Assembly (NCBI GenBank): GCA_022824305.1
Contig: JAJEAD010000011.1
Span: 62,001-126,000, forward strand
DNA: 64,000 nt
Direction: 5' to 3'
Origin: Gammaproteobacteria bacterium
Lineage (GTDB): Bacteria > Pseudomonadota > Gammaproteobacteria > HK1
A program made the translations under genes and the position numbers. Of the stretch, positions 9,129 to 17,808 are shown one piece after another (within the stretch, counting starts at the first letter, position 1; each line of letters starts with the position of its first letter). The notes below the pieces were generated by a model. It was not told the DNA's origin. It worked only from the letters and a program-made list of their open reading frames with translations, and did not search any database.

Positions 9129-9198
9129 ATTTGAGCGTCGGATCCCCTTTCAATCTTCCCCGGGAGAAAACCCCGGCTCCACTGCTCCGGAGGTATCC

Positions 9199-10119
9199 AT
9201 GTGCTCGGTATGCGGTTGCAACGAAGTCTCTCCCGGTGACCTTCACCACGAGCACTCCCGTCACCACGCTCATTCCCATTCCCACTCCCACCCGCCTTCG
9301 CTCCCGCCTCACTCCGCTCCCGCCGGGGACGGTAGCGGGCACGTGCATGCCCACCACCATGACCACTACGGCAAGGGCGCGGCGGGGCTCTCGGTGGCGG
9401 GCTTCACCCAGGAGCGGCTCGTCGAGATCGAGCGGAACATTCTCTCCCGCAACGACATGGACGCCGACGCCAACCGGCGCCGCCTCGCGGAGCGGGGCGT
9501 GCTGGCGCTCAACCTGATGTCGAGCCCGGGCGCGGGAAAGACCACCCTGCTCGTCGAGACCGTCCGGGCGCTCGCGGGCGAGATCGGCGTCTCGGTGGTG
9601 GAAGGCGACCAGGAAACCAGCAACGACGCGGAGCGCATCCGGGCCTGCGGGGTGCCGGCGGTGCAGATCAACACCGGGCGCGGCTGCCACCTCGATGCGC
9701 ACATGGTGGGCCACGCGCTCGACGAACTGCCGCTCGCCACCGGCGACGTGGTCTTCATCGAGAACGTGGGAAACCTGGTGTGCCCCGCCGCCTTCGATCT
9801 CGGCGAAGCGGGCAAGGTGGTCATCCTGTCGGTGACCGAGGGCGACGACAAGCCGCTCAAGTATCCGGACATGTTCGCGGCCGCCGACCTGATGCTGCTC
9901 AACAAGACGGACCTGCTCGCTCACGTGGACTTCGATCCCGAGCGGGCGATCGAGCTGGCCCGCCGGGTCAACCCGGATATCGCCGAGATCCGCCTCTCCG
10001 CCCGCAGCGGCGAAGGGATGGCGGCGTGGCTCGACTGGGTCCGCGAAGAGGCCCGGCGCAAGGGAAGCGAGGCCGGACCACCCCGCCCCTCCCTTCGCCC
10101 CGCATCCGCCCATGCATGA
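9199..10119 (+). CDS. hypB: nickel-insertion GTPase HypB
   Basis: A 306-residue HypB. The N-terminal MCSVCGC is the high-affinity CxxCGC metal site, followed by a histidine-rich stretch (about residues 17-58) of the kind used to store nickel. The SIMIBI GTPase domain has a P-loop in [11 protein letters not shown] (near 113), [12 protein letters not shown] (near 136), ENVGNLVCP (near 190) and NKTDLL (near 235). HypB loads Ni into hydrogenases, and related pairs load Ni-dependent ureohydrolases. No hydrogenase gene is seen in the window; hypA and two ureohydrolase genes follow without gaps, so those hydrolases are the likely clients. GGAGG precedes the ATG. Confidence 0.93.
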   Translation: MCSVCGCNEVSPGDLHHEHSRHHAHSHSHSHPPSLPPHSAPAGDGSGHVHAHHHDHYGKGAAGLSVAGFTQERLVEIERNILSRNDMDADANRRRLAERGVLALNLMSSPGAGKTTLLVETVRALAGEIGVSVVEGDQETSNDAERIRACGVPAVQINTGRGCHLDAHMVGHALDELPLATGDVVFIENVGNLVCPAAFDLGEAGKVVILSVTEGDDKPLKYPDMFAAADLMLLNKTDLLAHVDFDPERAIELARRVNPDIAEIRLSARSGEGMAAWLDWVREEARRKGSEAGPPRPSLRPASAHA

Positions 10120-10543
10120 GCTGGCGCTGGCCCGAAGCCTCATCGAGATGGTCGACGACTACGCGCACGCCAACGGCGCGCGCCGGGTGACGCGGGTCCG
10201 GATCCGCGTCGGCGTGCTGTCGGCGCTGACCCGCGCCCTGCACGTGAGCTTCCGCGCCGCATCGCGGGGGACGAGCTGCGACGGGGCCGTCCTCGAAATC
10301 GAGAAAGTGCCCCTCACCGTGTACTGCCGCTTCTGCGACGACGTGAAGGCGCCGAGCGGACCCTACAACTTCCGCTGTCCGGTGTGCGGGCACGCCACCC
10401 CGAAGCTGGTGACGGGACGCGAGATGCAGCTCGTCTCGATCGCGCTCGACGAGAGCGCCGGCACGGACGCCTTGCCGCCGGGGCCTCCTGTCCGCCGCGA
10501 GGCGTCGTCGGGCGCGCCGCCGCCGCCGGGAGCCCCGCCGTGA
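10112..10543 (+). CDS. hypA: nickel chaperone HypA
   Basis: A 143-residue HypA. The N-terminal Met-His-Glu (MHELALA) is the conserved nickel site, and two Cys pairs (CRFC near 72, CPVC near 90) form the zinc knuckle. A Pro/Ala-rich tail of about 25 residues exceeds the usual length of about 115. The gene overlaps the end of hypB by 8 bases, and its stop overlaps the GTG start of the first ureohydrolase (GTGA), so the three are translationally coupled. It should deliver Ni to the hydrolase encoded next. Confidence 0.9.
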   Translation: MHELALARSLIEMVDDYAHANGARRVTRVRIRVGVLSALTRALHVSFRAASRGTSCDGAVLEIEKVPLTVYCRFCDDVKAPSGPYNFRCPVCGHATPKLVTGREMQLVSIALDESAGTDALPPGPPVRREASSGAPPPPGAPP

Positions 10544-11616
10544 AGCGTCCCGACAACCCCTGGGCCTTCGTGCCCCATCAGCACCGGGGTCCCCACCGCG
10601 AGACGGCGCCCGACGCCCACGTCCGCTCTCCCACCCGGCACAACGCCGCGTTCAAGTCCGCCGGCATCATGACCTTCATGGGCGCGCCCTACTGTCCCCC
10701 GGAACGGGACCGGATCCGGGAGGCGGGGGCGAAGGTCTGCTTCCTCGGCGCCCCCTGGGACCTCGGCACCATCGTGCGAACCGGCACCTCGAGCGGGCCG
10801 CAGGGGATCCGGGAGGCCTCCACCGCGTACTTCCCGTACATGTTCGAGTACGACGTGGACCTGATGACCTTCTTTCGCGTCGTGGACTGCGGAGACGTGC
10901 CCAACGTCCCCGGCAACAACGAGCTCTCCCAGCAGTACATCTGCGACTACGTCACCGAGTGCCTGGAGGGCGGCGCCAAGGTCATCCTGGTGGGAGGAGA
11001 CCACTCCGTGCCCATTCCCGGCGCACGCGCGCTCTCCGAATTCCTCGGACGGCACCGGCCGGAGGCGAAGATGGGCTACCTGCACATCGACTGCCACCTC
11101 GACGCCGCGGTGGACTGGGGCGGCAACGAGATCACCAATGCCTCCGGACCGCCCAAGGCGCTCGAGCTTCCCAACTGCAACGCGGAGAACATGGCCCACC
11201 TGGGCTCGCGCAACGGGCTCAACCCCAAGGACTGGATGGATTTCTGGATCGACAATCGCATGCCCGTGCTGACGATGGCGGAAATCGTGGAGCGAGGGAT
11301 CGACGTCTGTGCGCGGGAGATCTTCGAGCGCGCCGGCGACGGCACCGAGACCATCTACTGCTCGTGGGACACCGACTCCATGGACCATAGCTGCATGCCC
11401 GGCACCTCCTGTCCCGAGAGCTTCGGAATCAAGGCGCGCGAAGCCCTGCAGATCGCGCGCATCGCGGGGGAGTACGACGTGGACGTGCTCGAGCTCGCGG
11501 AGCTCTCCCCGGTGTTCGACACCAGCCAGATCAGCACCAAGCTCGCCTGCAACCTCATCTATCACTTCCTGGGAAGCCGGGCGAAGACCCTGCGGAGCCG
11601 CCACGAGGCGCCGTAG
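10540..11616 (+). CDS. ureohydrolase family, catalytic (alpha-type) subunit, guanidine-class
   Basis: A 358-residue member of the arginase/agmatinase family, here read from the GTG that overlaps the hypA stop. All six dinuclear-metal ligands are present: His155 in GGDHS, Asp184/His186/Asp188 in DCHLD, and Asp277/Asp279 in SWDTDSMD. The family hydrolyses a guanidino group to urea plus an amine. Direct linkage to hypAB argues for nickel rather than manganese, as in the guanidine hydrolase GdmH and in metformin and dimethylguanidine hydrolases. The long N-terminal extension (about 65 residues before the core) fits that class better than arginase. The substrate is probably guanidine or an N-methylated guanidine; the exact one is not readable from sequence. 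Confidence 0.87.
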   Translation: MKRPDNPWAFVPHQHRGPHRETAPDAHVRSPTRHNAAFKSAGIMTFMGAPYCPPERDRIREAGAKVCFLGAPWDLGTIVRTGTSSGPQGIREASTAYFPYMFEYDVDLMTFFRVVDCGDVPNVPGNNELSQQYICDYVTECLEGGAKVILVGGDHSVPIPGARALSEFLGRHRPEAKMGYLHIDCHLDAAVDWGGNEITNASGPPKALELPNCNAENMAHLGSRNGLNPKDWMDFWIDNRMPVLTMAEIVERGIDVCAREIFERAGDGTETIYCSWDTDSMDHSCMPGTSCPESFGIKAREALQIARIAGEYDVDVLELAELSPVFDTSQISTKLACNLIYHFLGSRAKTLRSRHEAP

Positions 11617-11649
11617 TCTCCCCCGCCGGACCGCCACCGAGTCACGTAC

Positions 11650-12699
11650 ATGAACCCCGCCAAGGCTTTCGCGCACCTCTTCTCTCCCCTCGCCGGCGAG
11701 GACGCCGACAACTACCGCAACCCGGGACAGATCTCCTTCCTGAGAGCCCCCTTCGTCTCCGTGGACCGCGAGGAGCTGCGGCAGAGCGATGCGGAGTACG
11801 CTTTCATCGGCGTCCCCTTCGACGAAGGCAACGTGGGCAAGCCGGGATGCGAGGACGGCCCGCGCGACTTCCGGGTCGCCTCGCTCGACTACTTCCCGTA
11901 CTGGTTCGAGTTCAACGTGGACCTCCACGGATGCGCGGTGGACTGCGGCGACGTCTCGATGCCCAGAGTCAACCCGGCCCTCGCCCGCAAGCGCATCTAC
12001 GAAGCAGTGAGAGCGGTTCTCGACGCCGGTCTCAAGCCCATCGTCTGCGGCGGCGATCGCTCGATCTCCATTCCCGCCGCGGAGGCGCTCTCCGACCATC
12101 TCGGCCGCGAGCGGCGCATGGGCTGCCTGCACCTCGGGGCGCACCTGGACTTTGCCGATCGCTGGGCGGGCGAATCGCACGTGAGCACCTGCGCGATGGC
12201 GCGAATCACCGAGCTCGGCAACCTCGACGCCGACAACGTCGCCCACGTCGGCGCTCGCAACTCCTTCAACCCCAAGGATCACGTGGAGCTCGCGCGAGAG
12301 CGCGGCGTGAGGTTCTACCCGATGCTCGAGGTGCTCGAACGCGGTGTGGACGAGGTCCTCGACGACGCGGTCGACAGAGTGTGGCAGGGCACGGACGGGC
12401 AGTACCTGAGCTTCAACTTCAACGTCATGGACTCGTCCTGCGCTCCCGGCGTCACCGCCACCGAGCCGGGCGGACTCGAAGCACGGGAGATCATGCGGGT
12501 GGCGGCGAAGATCGCCGGGGCGGGCGGCCCCACCGTCATCGACGTCTCCGAGCTCTGTCCGATGTTCGACGTGAGCGGCTCCACCTCGCGGATGGCGGTC
12601 TGCGTGGTCCTGCGCATCCTCGCGGGCGTGGCGCGCCGCAACGGAAAGACGCTGGACGATTCGATCCGGCGCCCCGGGTGGCGGCACGGAGAGCGTTGA
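11650..12699 (+). CDS. ureohydrolase family, metal-less (beta-type) partner subunit
   Basis: A 349-residue paralog of the preceding gene, 33 bp downstream. The fold is conserved, but the metal site is broken: GGDRS has Arg137 for the ligand His, LGAHLD has Gly163 for Asp (His165 and Asp167 stay), and FNFNVMD has Asn256 and Asn258 for the two last Asp. It therefore cannot bind two metals the usual way. In metformin hydrolase a ligand-less beta subunit forms an alpha2-beta4 hexamer with the active alpha subunit (established). The same arrangement is inferred here from gene order and from matching losses. Shared landmarks with the alpha subunit are YFPYWFEFNVDL and RNSFNPKD. Confidence 0.85.
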   Translation: MNPAKAFAHLFSPLAGEDADNYRNPGQISFLRAPFVSVDREELRQSDAEYAFIGVPFDEGNVGKPGCEDGPRDFRVASLDYFPYWFEFNVDLHGCAVDCGDVSMPRVNPALARKRIYEAVRAVLDAGLKPIVCGGDRSISIPAAEALSDHLGRERRMGCLHLGAHLDFADRWAGESHVSTCAMARITELGNLDADNVAHVGARNSFNPKDHVELARERGVRFYPMLEVLERGVDEVLDDAVDRVWQGTDGQYLSFNFNVMDSSCAPGVTATEPGGLEAREIMRVAAKIAGAGGPTVIDVSELCPMFDVSGSTSRMAVCVVLRILAGVARRNGKTLDDSIRRPGWRHGER

Positions 12700-12807
12700 G
12701 ACGGGATCCGGAATCGAGCCGCCTCCGCGAAGCGCGGAGCCGGGGCCGGACCCGGTCGTCGAAGCGCACAAGCTCGACGTCGACGGGATCCTGCTCCGGC
12801 GGATACC

Positions 12808-13308
12808 TCAGCGCCGTTTCAGGATGTTGCGAATTCTTGCCCGAACCGAAGCCGCTTCCGATACGCCGGCCCGGGCAAGCAGGCCGTCCACCCTTTCCCG
12901 GTATCGCGGAAAGCGCAGCGACAACTCGTTGAAGCCGTTGTAGGCCCACGCCCTCACGAACTTCCTGTCGCTCTCGAGGCAGGCTTCCAGAAACTTCTCG
13001 AGACCGGCACTCTCGTCCTCGGGAATCTCCAGGTAGGGAAGGCACTGGAGCATATGCAGTTTGCTTTCCCAGTGTTCCTGAACGGACAATGCGCCAAGGA
13101 CAGTCCGGCAGGCAGAGGTGCTCAGGGAATTGCCCGTCTCGAGGTGTTTCTTCAGCAGCCAGGTTGCCGCCCGTTGCAACTCCACGTCTGCAATGTGCGC
13201 CAGGATCGTCGCGACGAAACCCGCTTCGGCACGGTGACGCTCATGGATCGATTGCAGCGCGGCAGCGGACTTGCCGTCCCAGGCGCCAATCTCTTCGGAC
13301 AAGGCCAT
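12808..13308 (-). CDS. HEAT-repeat-like protein, hypothetical
   Basis: A 166-residue all-helical protein. Segments such as ATWLLKKHLETG, VQEHWESKLHMLQCLPYL and VRAWAYNGFNELS resemble HEAT-like helical pairs that usually bind other proteins. No catalytic motif or signal peptide is visible. The start is the ATG of MALSEEIG; sequence farther upstream in the frame is low-complexity and antisense to other features. Function unknown. Confidence 0.6.
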   Translation of the reverse strand: MALSEEIGAWDGKSAAALQSIHERHRAEAGFVATILAHIADVELQRAATWLLKKHLETGNSLSTSACRTVLGALSVQEHWESKLHMLQCLPYLEIPEDESAGLEKFLEACLESDRKFVRAWAYNGFNELSLRFPRYRERVDGLLARAGVSEAASVRARIRNILKRR

Positions 13309-13331
13309 CGTCACATCACCTTCCCGTGCCC

Positions 13332-13520
13332 ATGACCGAGCTCGTGCGGCGTGCCGTCCGTGACTACCGGGAAAAGTACAGTCGTGGCCAGCCGCGAGAG
13401 TTCGCAGAGCTGCTCGAGCGGACTCGAGGCTGCTGGAGACGGGGCGACGGGATGCGCTACCAGGAACTCCTGCGGGACGGCTGGGAGCGGCGCCGGTGAA
13501 GCGGCTGCTCGATGTAGACG
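13332..13520 (+). pseudogene. remnant of a vapBC-type toxin-antitoxin pair
   Basis: The readable part (13332-13499, 55 residues, MTELVRRAVRDYREKY...) looks like the C-terminal half of a VapB-type antitoxin: a second RHH helix followed by a toxin-binding tail (LLERTRGCWRRGDG). The N-terminal DNA-binding strand is missing. At 13496 a GTG overlaps its stop and begins MKRLLDVDG, like the first strand of a PIN toxin (MxxLLDxD), but that frame then loses all PIN similarity where the CysZ-like gene begins. I read this as a pair cut down at both ends. A short functional antitoxin is the alternative. Confidence 0.5.
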
Positions 13521-13532
13521 GGAGGTCGCGCG

Positions 13533-14243
13533 GTGAACGCCGCAACCGGATTCGACTGCTTCCTGCAGGGCGCAAGACTCGCCCGCGCCAGGTCTCTGCG
13601 CCGCTTCGCATGGGCGCCGATGGCAATCAGTCTGCTCGTCATTGCGGCGCTGCTGGCACTCGGCTACGGGGCGGTGGAGACAGCAGTGGAGTGGGTCGTC
13701 GGCCTGGTGCCGGTGTGGCTCGACTGGCTGGGCGGCATTCTCGCCATCATGCTCTACGCGTTGGGCATCGTCATTGCAGGCTGGATGTTCAGCTTCCTGG
13801 CGGCGCTGCTCGCAAGCCCTCTCCTGGGGTTTCTGTCCGCCCGCGCGGAACGCGAAGCTTTCGGCGAAGAACCGGAGCACGATGAGAACCTGACCCGCGC
13901 CATGACCGGCGCCGTGATTCGCGAGGCCCGCAAGCTCGCGTACCACTTGCCGCGAATGGCGGGTGTATTCGCGTTGACCCTGATACCGGTGGTCAACGCC
14001 GCCGCACCGGTGTTTTGGCTCGCCTTCGGCGCCTGGATGCTGGCGGTTCAATTCGTCGATTACGCGGCGGAGAACCGTGGTCTGGCATTCGACGACACGG
14101 TCGCACTGCTTCGGGCCAATCGGGGCGCGGCCCTCGGCTTCGGCGCCCCGATTGCGTTGTTGCTGGCGGTGCCCTTCGCCGCCCTGGTCGTCATCCCCGT
14201 CGCGGTATGCGGCGGCGCCGTGCTGTGGAGGCGCCTCACCTGA
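13533..14243 (+). CDS. CysZ/EI24-like membrane protein
   Basis: A 236-residue integral membrane protein with hydrophobic segments near residues 27-48, 65-95, 140-165 and 195-228. The pattern and the segments FLAALLASPLLGFLSARAE and NRGLAFDDTVALLRANRG fit the CysZ/EI24 family. CysZ in E. coli takes up sulfate for cysteine synthesis; no cysteine genes are nearby, so the same role is only likely. The GTG start is preceded by GGGAGG. It follows a toxin-antitoxin remnant. Confidence 0.7.
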   Translation: MNAATGFDCFLQGARLARARSLRRFAWAPMAISLLVIAALLALGYGAVETAVEWVVGLVPVWLDWLGGILAIMLYALGIVIAGWMFSFLAALLASPLLGFLSARAEREAFGEEPEHDENLTRAMTGAVIREARKLAYHLPRMAGVFALTLIPVVNAAAPVFWLAFGAWMLAVQFVDYAAENRGLAFDDTVALLRANRGAALGFGAPIALLLAVPFAALVVIPVAVCGGAVLWRRLT

Positions 14244-14311
14244 TAGGGGCGGTCCACGCCAGCCGGATCCGCTTCCCGCAACGAGGGCGCCGCGACTCCG
14301 ACCGGCGCCGT

Positions 14312-15541
14312 TCAACCGGCGGCCGGAGCGACCTTCGTCCTGGCGCCGGTCCGACCGGTCGCCAGCGCCACCAGCGCGGCAATTGCTCCGAAGACGGCGG
14401 CGAAGATGAACACGATCCGCGGATCGGAGTGATCGAGCAGGTAGCCGAAGAAGGGAGGCGCGAGAAGTCCGCCGAGATTGAAGCCGGCGGAGACGAAGCC
14501 GAACACCTTGCCCATGTCACCGGGCGGGGTGACGCTGCGGATCATCAAATCCCGTGATGGCGCTACGAGACCCGAAGCGAGGCCGGCCACGGCAAACAGG
14601 ACGATCAGCACCGACCAGGTCGGATTCAGGAGAGCGCTCGCGGCCAGACAGACGGCGAACACGGTCATGCACAGGGCGGCGACGATGTCATGGCGACGGT
14701 AGGCATCAGCCAGCCACCCGCCCAGCAACACGCCGACCGGTGCGGCGAACAGGAAGGCGCTCAGGGCGATGGTGGCCGAGGTGAGGGGAACGGCGTAGAC
14801 GAGGTGGATGCTCGAGACCCCGAAGTCGCTGATTCCGATCTCGGCGAAGGCAAGCACCGCGAAGAACATCAGTCCGAGCAGCACCGGCGCGCTGAACATC
14901 ACCTGCATCGCGCCGGGCCGGCGTGTCGCGCTTTCCTCTCCCCGCCGTCCCCAGTCTCGTTGAATGTCGGGGAGGTGGTGGGCGAAGGCGAGCAGCACCC
15001 CGGCCATGATCATGCCCGCCGCCCCGCTCAGGATCAGCGCGGTCTGCCAGTTGCTGTGCGCTTCGAGAAAGATCACCGTCGCCGGGGCGGCCGCGGTGCC
15101 GAGATAGCCGCCGAAGCTGTGCACCGAAAACGCCCGTCCCACTTTCGCGTTCGGGACGATGGCGTCGAGGATGACGTAGTTGGCGGGATGAAAGACCGAG
15201 TTGGCGACCCCGATCAGGGTCATGAACACGACCAGCGCGCCGAAGGTGGGGAACAGGGGAATCAGGATGTAGCACAGCCCGGCGAGGGCAAGGCCGCCTA
15301 TCAACGGAGCGCGTGCGCCGACCCGGTCGACCAGCACCCCCACCGGGGCGGCGGTCAGGGTGTTCCCCAGGCTCATGGCCATCAGACCGAAGCCGAGCTC
15401 CGTATAGCCGACTCCGTAGACCTCGGTCAGCAGGGGAAAGAGCGGCGGCAGAACCAGGTAGTAGAAGTGGCTGAAGAAGTGATCGGCGGAAATCAGGCCG
15501 AGCACCCCTGCGCCGCGTCTTCGCTGTGGCTTGCTGGTCAT
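14312..15541 (-). CDS. MFS transporter, Fsr-like
   Basis: A 409-residue major facilitator protein with about 12 membrane segments. The first helix begins with [17 protein letters not shown], and the loop [13 protein letters not shown] is the conserved cytoplasmic loop 2-3. It resembles the fosmidomycin-resistance (Fsr) branch of proton-driven efflux proteins. The start ATG (MTSKPQRRR) is chosen because helix 1 starts about 15 residues later. It runs convergent to the CysZ-like gene. The substrate cannot be inferred. Confidence 0.75.
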   Translation of the reverse strand: MTSKPQRRRGAGVLGLISADHFFSHFYYLVLPPLFPLLTEVYGVGYTELGFGLMAMSLGNTLTAAPVGVLVDRVGARAPLIGGLALAGLCYILIPLFPTFGALVVFMTLIGVANSVFHPANYVILDAIVPNAKVGRAFSVHSFGGYLGTAAAPATVIFLEAHSNWQTALILSGAAGMIMAGVLLAFAHHLPDIQRDWGRRGEESATRRPGAMQVMFSAPVLLGLMFFAVLAFAEIGISDFGVSSIHLVYAVPLTSATIALSAFLFAAPVGVLLGGWLADAYRRHDIVAALCMTVFAVCLAASALLNPTWSVLIVLFAVAGLASGLVAPSRDLMIRSVTPPGDMGKVFGFVSAGFNLGGLLAPPFFGYLLDHSDPRIVFIFAAVFGAIAALVALATGRTGARTKVAPAAG

Positions 15542-15651
15542 CTCCGGTATGGTGCGTCGGTCCGGGTGAGGAGGGCCCTGGCGAGCCGTTGCTGCGGGGC
15601 GCACGAGGCAGCCCGCGTCATGAGAACACATCGCAGTGTCCTGGAGTCGCC

Positions 15652-16104
15652 GTGAGAGTCTATGTCGATGCCGATGCCTGCCCCGTGGCGATCAGGGAAA
15701 TCCTGTTTCGCGCGGCGGAGCGAAGGGGGGTGCGGGTGACCCTGGTTGCCAATCAGCCCATGCGCAGGTCCGGCTCACCGAACGTCGACCTCGTGCAGGT
15801 GAGCCACGGGTTCGACGTGGCGGACAAGGAGATTGCGAAACGGGCGGACGCGGGGGATCTCGTCATCACCTCCGACATCCCGCTGGCGGCGGAGATCATC
15901 GAGAAGGGGGCGCACGCCCTGAGTCCAAGAGGTGAGCTCTACTCGCCGGAAACCATCCGGGCGCGCCTGAACATGCGCGACTTCATGGATACGCTGAGGG
16001 CAAGCGGCATTCATACCAGGGGGCCGCCGGCCTTGAACAGGAGCGACCGGCAGGACTTCGCCAATCATCTGGACCGGTTGCTGCGCAGACATGCCGGTCG
16101 CTAG
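15652..16104 (+). CDS. yaiI: UPF0178 (YaiI/YqxD) family protein
   Basis: A 150-residue protein of the YaiI/YqxD family (DUF188), related to PIN-like nucleases. Hallmarks are [15 protein letters not shown] at the N-terminus, [25 protein letters not shown] in the middle, and [16 protein letters not shown] near the C-terminus. Start codon GTG; conserved sequence begins at residue 2. Function is not established for the family. The gene diverges from the MFS gene. Confidence 0.88.
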   Translation: MRVYVDADACPVAIREILFRAAERRGVRVTLVANQPMRRSGSPNVDLVQVSHGFDVADKEIAKRADAGDLVITSDIPLAAEIIEKGAHALSPRGELYSPETIRARLNMRDFMDTLRASGIHTRGPPALNRSDRQDFANHLDRLLRRHAGR

Positions 16105-16198
16105 CCGCAACACCTCACCGATAGCCGGATGCTCCGGGCACCGGGATGCCGTAGTTGCGGGGGTCACGGGCCGAGGGCACGACGCAGGGCGCGCCCGC

Positions 16199-16567
16199 TC
16201 ACGCGGCCGAAATCAGCACCAGGCCGAAGGCAAGAGTCGCCCCCGACGAGAGGCGCACCACCCACAGCGGACGGGCTGTCCACCACCCGATCCATCCGTC
16301 GATGCGCTCCCGGCCGAGGACCAGGACCAGCACCCCCGCCGCGATGAGGAAGATGCCCAGACCGGCGACGACGGTCGGATGGCGGCTTCCCTCCGCCGCC
16401 AGCACCAGGATTCCGCCGAGGCCCACACGAATCGCCGCCCCGACGGGCAGCACCCACCACTTGCCCCGCAGCCGCGAGATCAGCGAAACCAGCCTGACGG
16501 GAAAGGCCGCGCACGCGGCACCGACCGCGGCCAGCAGCAGACCCACCGCCAATACGGGTGTCGACAC
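16199..16567 (-). CDS. small integral membrane protein, hypothetical
   Basis: A 122-residue protein with about four hydrophobic segments (near residues 4-22, 38-58, 65-86 and 100-120) and few polar loops. No signature motif is recognised. It sits between the convergent YaiI gene and the formamidase gene. Function unknown. Confidence 0.55.
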   Translation of the reverse strand: MSTPVLAVGLLLAAVGAACAAFPVRLVSLISRLRGKWWVLPVGAAIRVGLGGILVLAAEGSRHPTVVAGLGIFLIAAGVLVLVLGRERIDGWIGWWTARPLWVVRLSSGATLAFGLVLISAA

Positions 16568-16673
16568 CGTTCCCCCCTTGTCCGTTCCGGCTGATGGGCA
16601 TGGGAGCCGGCCGGTACCGCGTGCACACCGGGTTCCGGATCGATGACCGGCGCCGCCGGCGCCGGGGCTGCAC

Positions 16674-17687
16674 TCAGGCGAGGTACTTCTTCGGAACCGC
16701 CGCTCCCACCGTGTACTTGGGATCCACGAAGTTGCCGAGCCGCACCTTTCCGCACTGGCTCAGCATCATGTAGGCGTCCCACTGGTCGAATCCGTAGTCC
16801 GCCGCCATCCAGCGGATCAGCTCCCGGTAAGCGATGCGGGCCGCATCCTCGAGCGGCCGCGTGCTGCCGATCGCCATGATGAAGTCATCCGCCTCGAGGC
16901 GCGGCCACTCGATTGGCCATCCCTTGATGAGGTCGACGGTGATGGTGGTGGTGGTCGGATACTCGACCGCCACGCCGCACACCTCGCCGTCGCCCTGGCA
17001 GGCGTGAGCATCCCCGATGAAGAGGCGCCCCCCGGGAGAGCGCACCGGCAGGTAGGTCACGGTGCCCGGCCCCATGTCCGGCAGGTCCATGTTCCCGCCG
17101 TGGTTGTCCGGCGTCAGCGAGTTGATCGAGTCGATCTCCGGAGAACAACTGAGCGTGCCGATGTGGGGGCGGTAGGGAAGCGTCACCCGGTCGCTCCAGT
17201 AGACATTGCTCTCGTCGAGCTCGATCTTGCGCACCTTTTCCGGCAGCGGCTCGTTCAGCGTCGCGGTCAGGGCGGTGCCCGTGAGCGCGCCGAACTCCTT
17301 GATCATGCAGCAGGTGCCGCGAGGGTTGGGGCCCCGGGGGAGCATCTTCTCGATGTGGACGGCGAGCACGTCGCCCTTCTCCGCCCCGTCCACCATGATG
17401 GGGCCGCACTGCGGATTGAGCCAGGGCATCTCCAGGATCTCCGAAGGCACGTCGCTCTCGCGGGTGATCTTTCCCTCGAAGGCGTCCCGGGTCTCCACCA
17501 CCACCCGGTCACCGGGTGCGATGTGCAGGACCGGTTCGGAATAGGGGCCGATGGTGTAGTGGTAGGTCCCCTGCATCTCCTCGGTCAGCTCGTGGGTGAC
17601 TCCGGAGGAGCCTCCGCCGACCCCCCGCGCGTACATGAGCGAGCCGCTTACCCACTCGTTCGGATAGAGCCTGGTGATCATTTCCAT
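16674..17687 (-). CDS. fmdA: acetamidase/formamidase family amidase
   Basis: A 337-residue FmdA/AmdA-family amidase that hydrolyses short amides (formamide, acetamide) to ammonia and the acid. Family landmarks include APGDRVVVETRDAFEG (near 57), NPQCGPIMVDGAEKGDVLAV (near 92), DNHGGNMDLPDMGPGTV (near 192) and FIGDAHACQGDGEVCG (near 222). It is the last gene downstream of a five-gene amide/urea-type ABC importer on the same strand, 121 bp after the second ATPase gene. That is the arrangement of the fmd genes of Methylophilus, so it should act on what that importer brings in. Confidence 0.88.
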   Translation of the reverse strand: MEMITRLYPNEWVSGSLMYARGVGGGSSGVTHELTEEMQGTYHYTIGPYSEPVLHIAPGDRVVVETRDAFEGKITRESDVPSEILEMPWLNPQCGPIMVDGAEKGDVLAVHIEKMLPRGPNPRGTCCMIKEFGALTGTALTATLNEPLPEKVRKIELDESNVYWSDRVTLPYRPHIGTLSCSPEIDSINSLTPDNHGGNMDLPDMGPGTVTYLPVRSPGGRLFIGDAHACQGDGEVCGVAVEYPTTTTITVDLIKGWPIEWPRLEADDFIMAIGSTRPLEDAARIAYRELIRWMAADYGFDQWDAYMMLSQCGKVRLGNFVDPKYTVGAAVPKKYLA

Positions 17688-17808
17688 CGTCGTCTCTCCT
17701 CTCGAACCTGTCCTTTAGCTGCTCCCGGCGCGGCTCGTTGCGAGTTGGTAGCCGCGTGAAGTTCTTGGGCTCCCTGTCGAATCGGCCGGGACTCGACCTC
17801 CGAAACGC

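Noticed and set aside
8068-9198. Extension of hypB far upstream, across the PotA-like gene
   Set aside because: The frame is open by chance opposite the ATPase gene. The CxxCGC site at the normal HypB N-terminus and the GGAGG site fix the start at 9199.
10384-10540. Earlier ATG for the first ureohydrolase
   Set aside because: It would overlap most of the HypA C-terminus with Arg/Ala-rich sequence. The GTG overlapping the hypA stop gives a normal family N-terminus.
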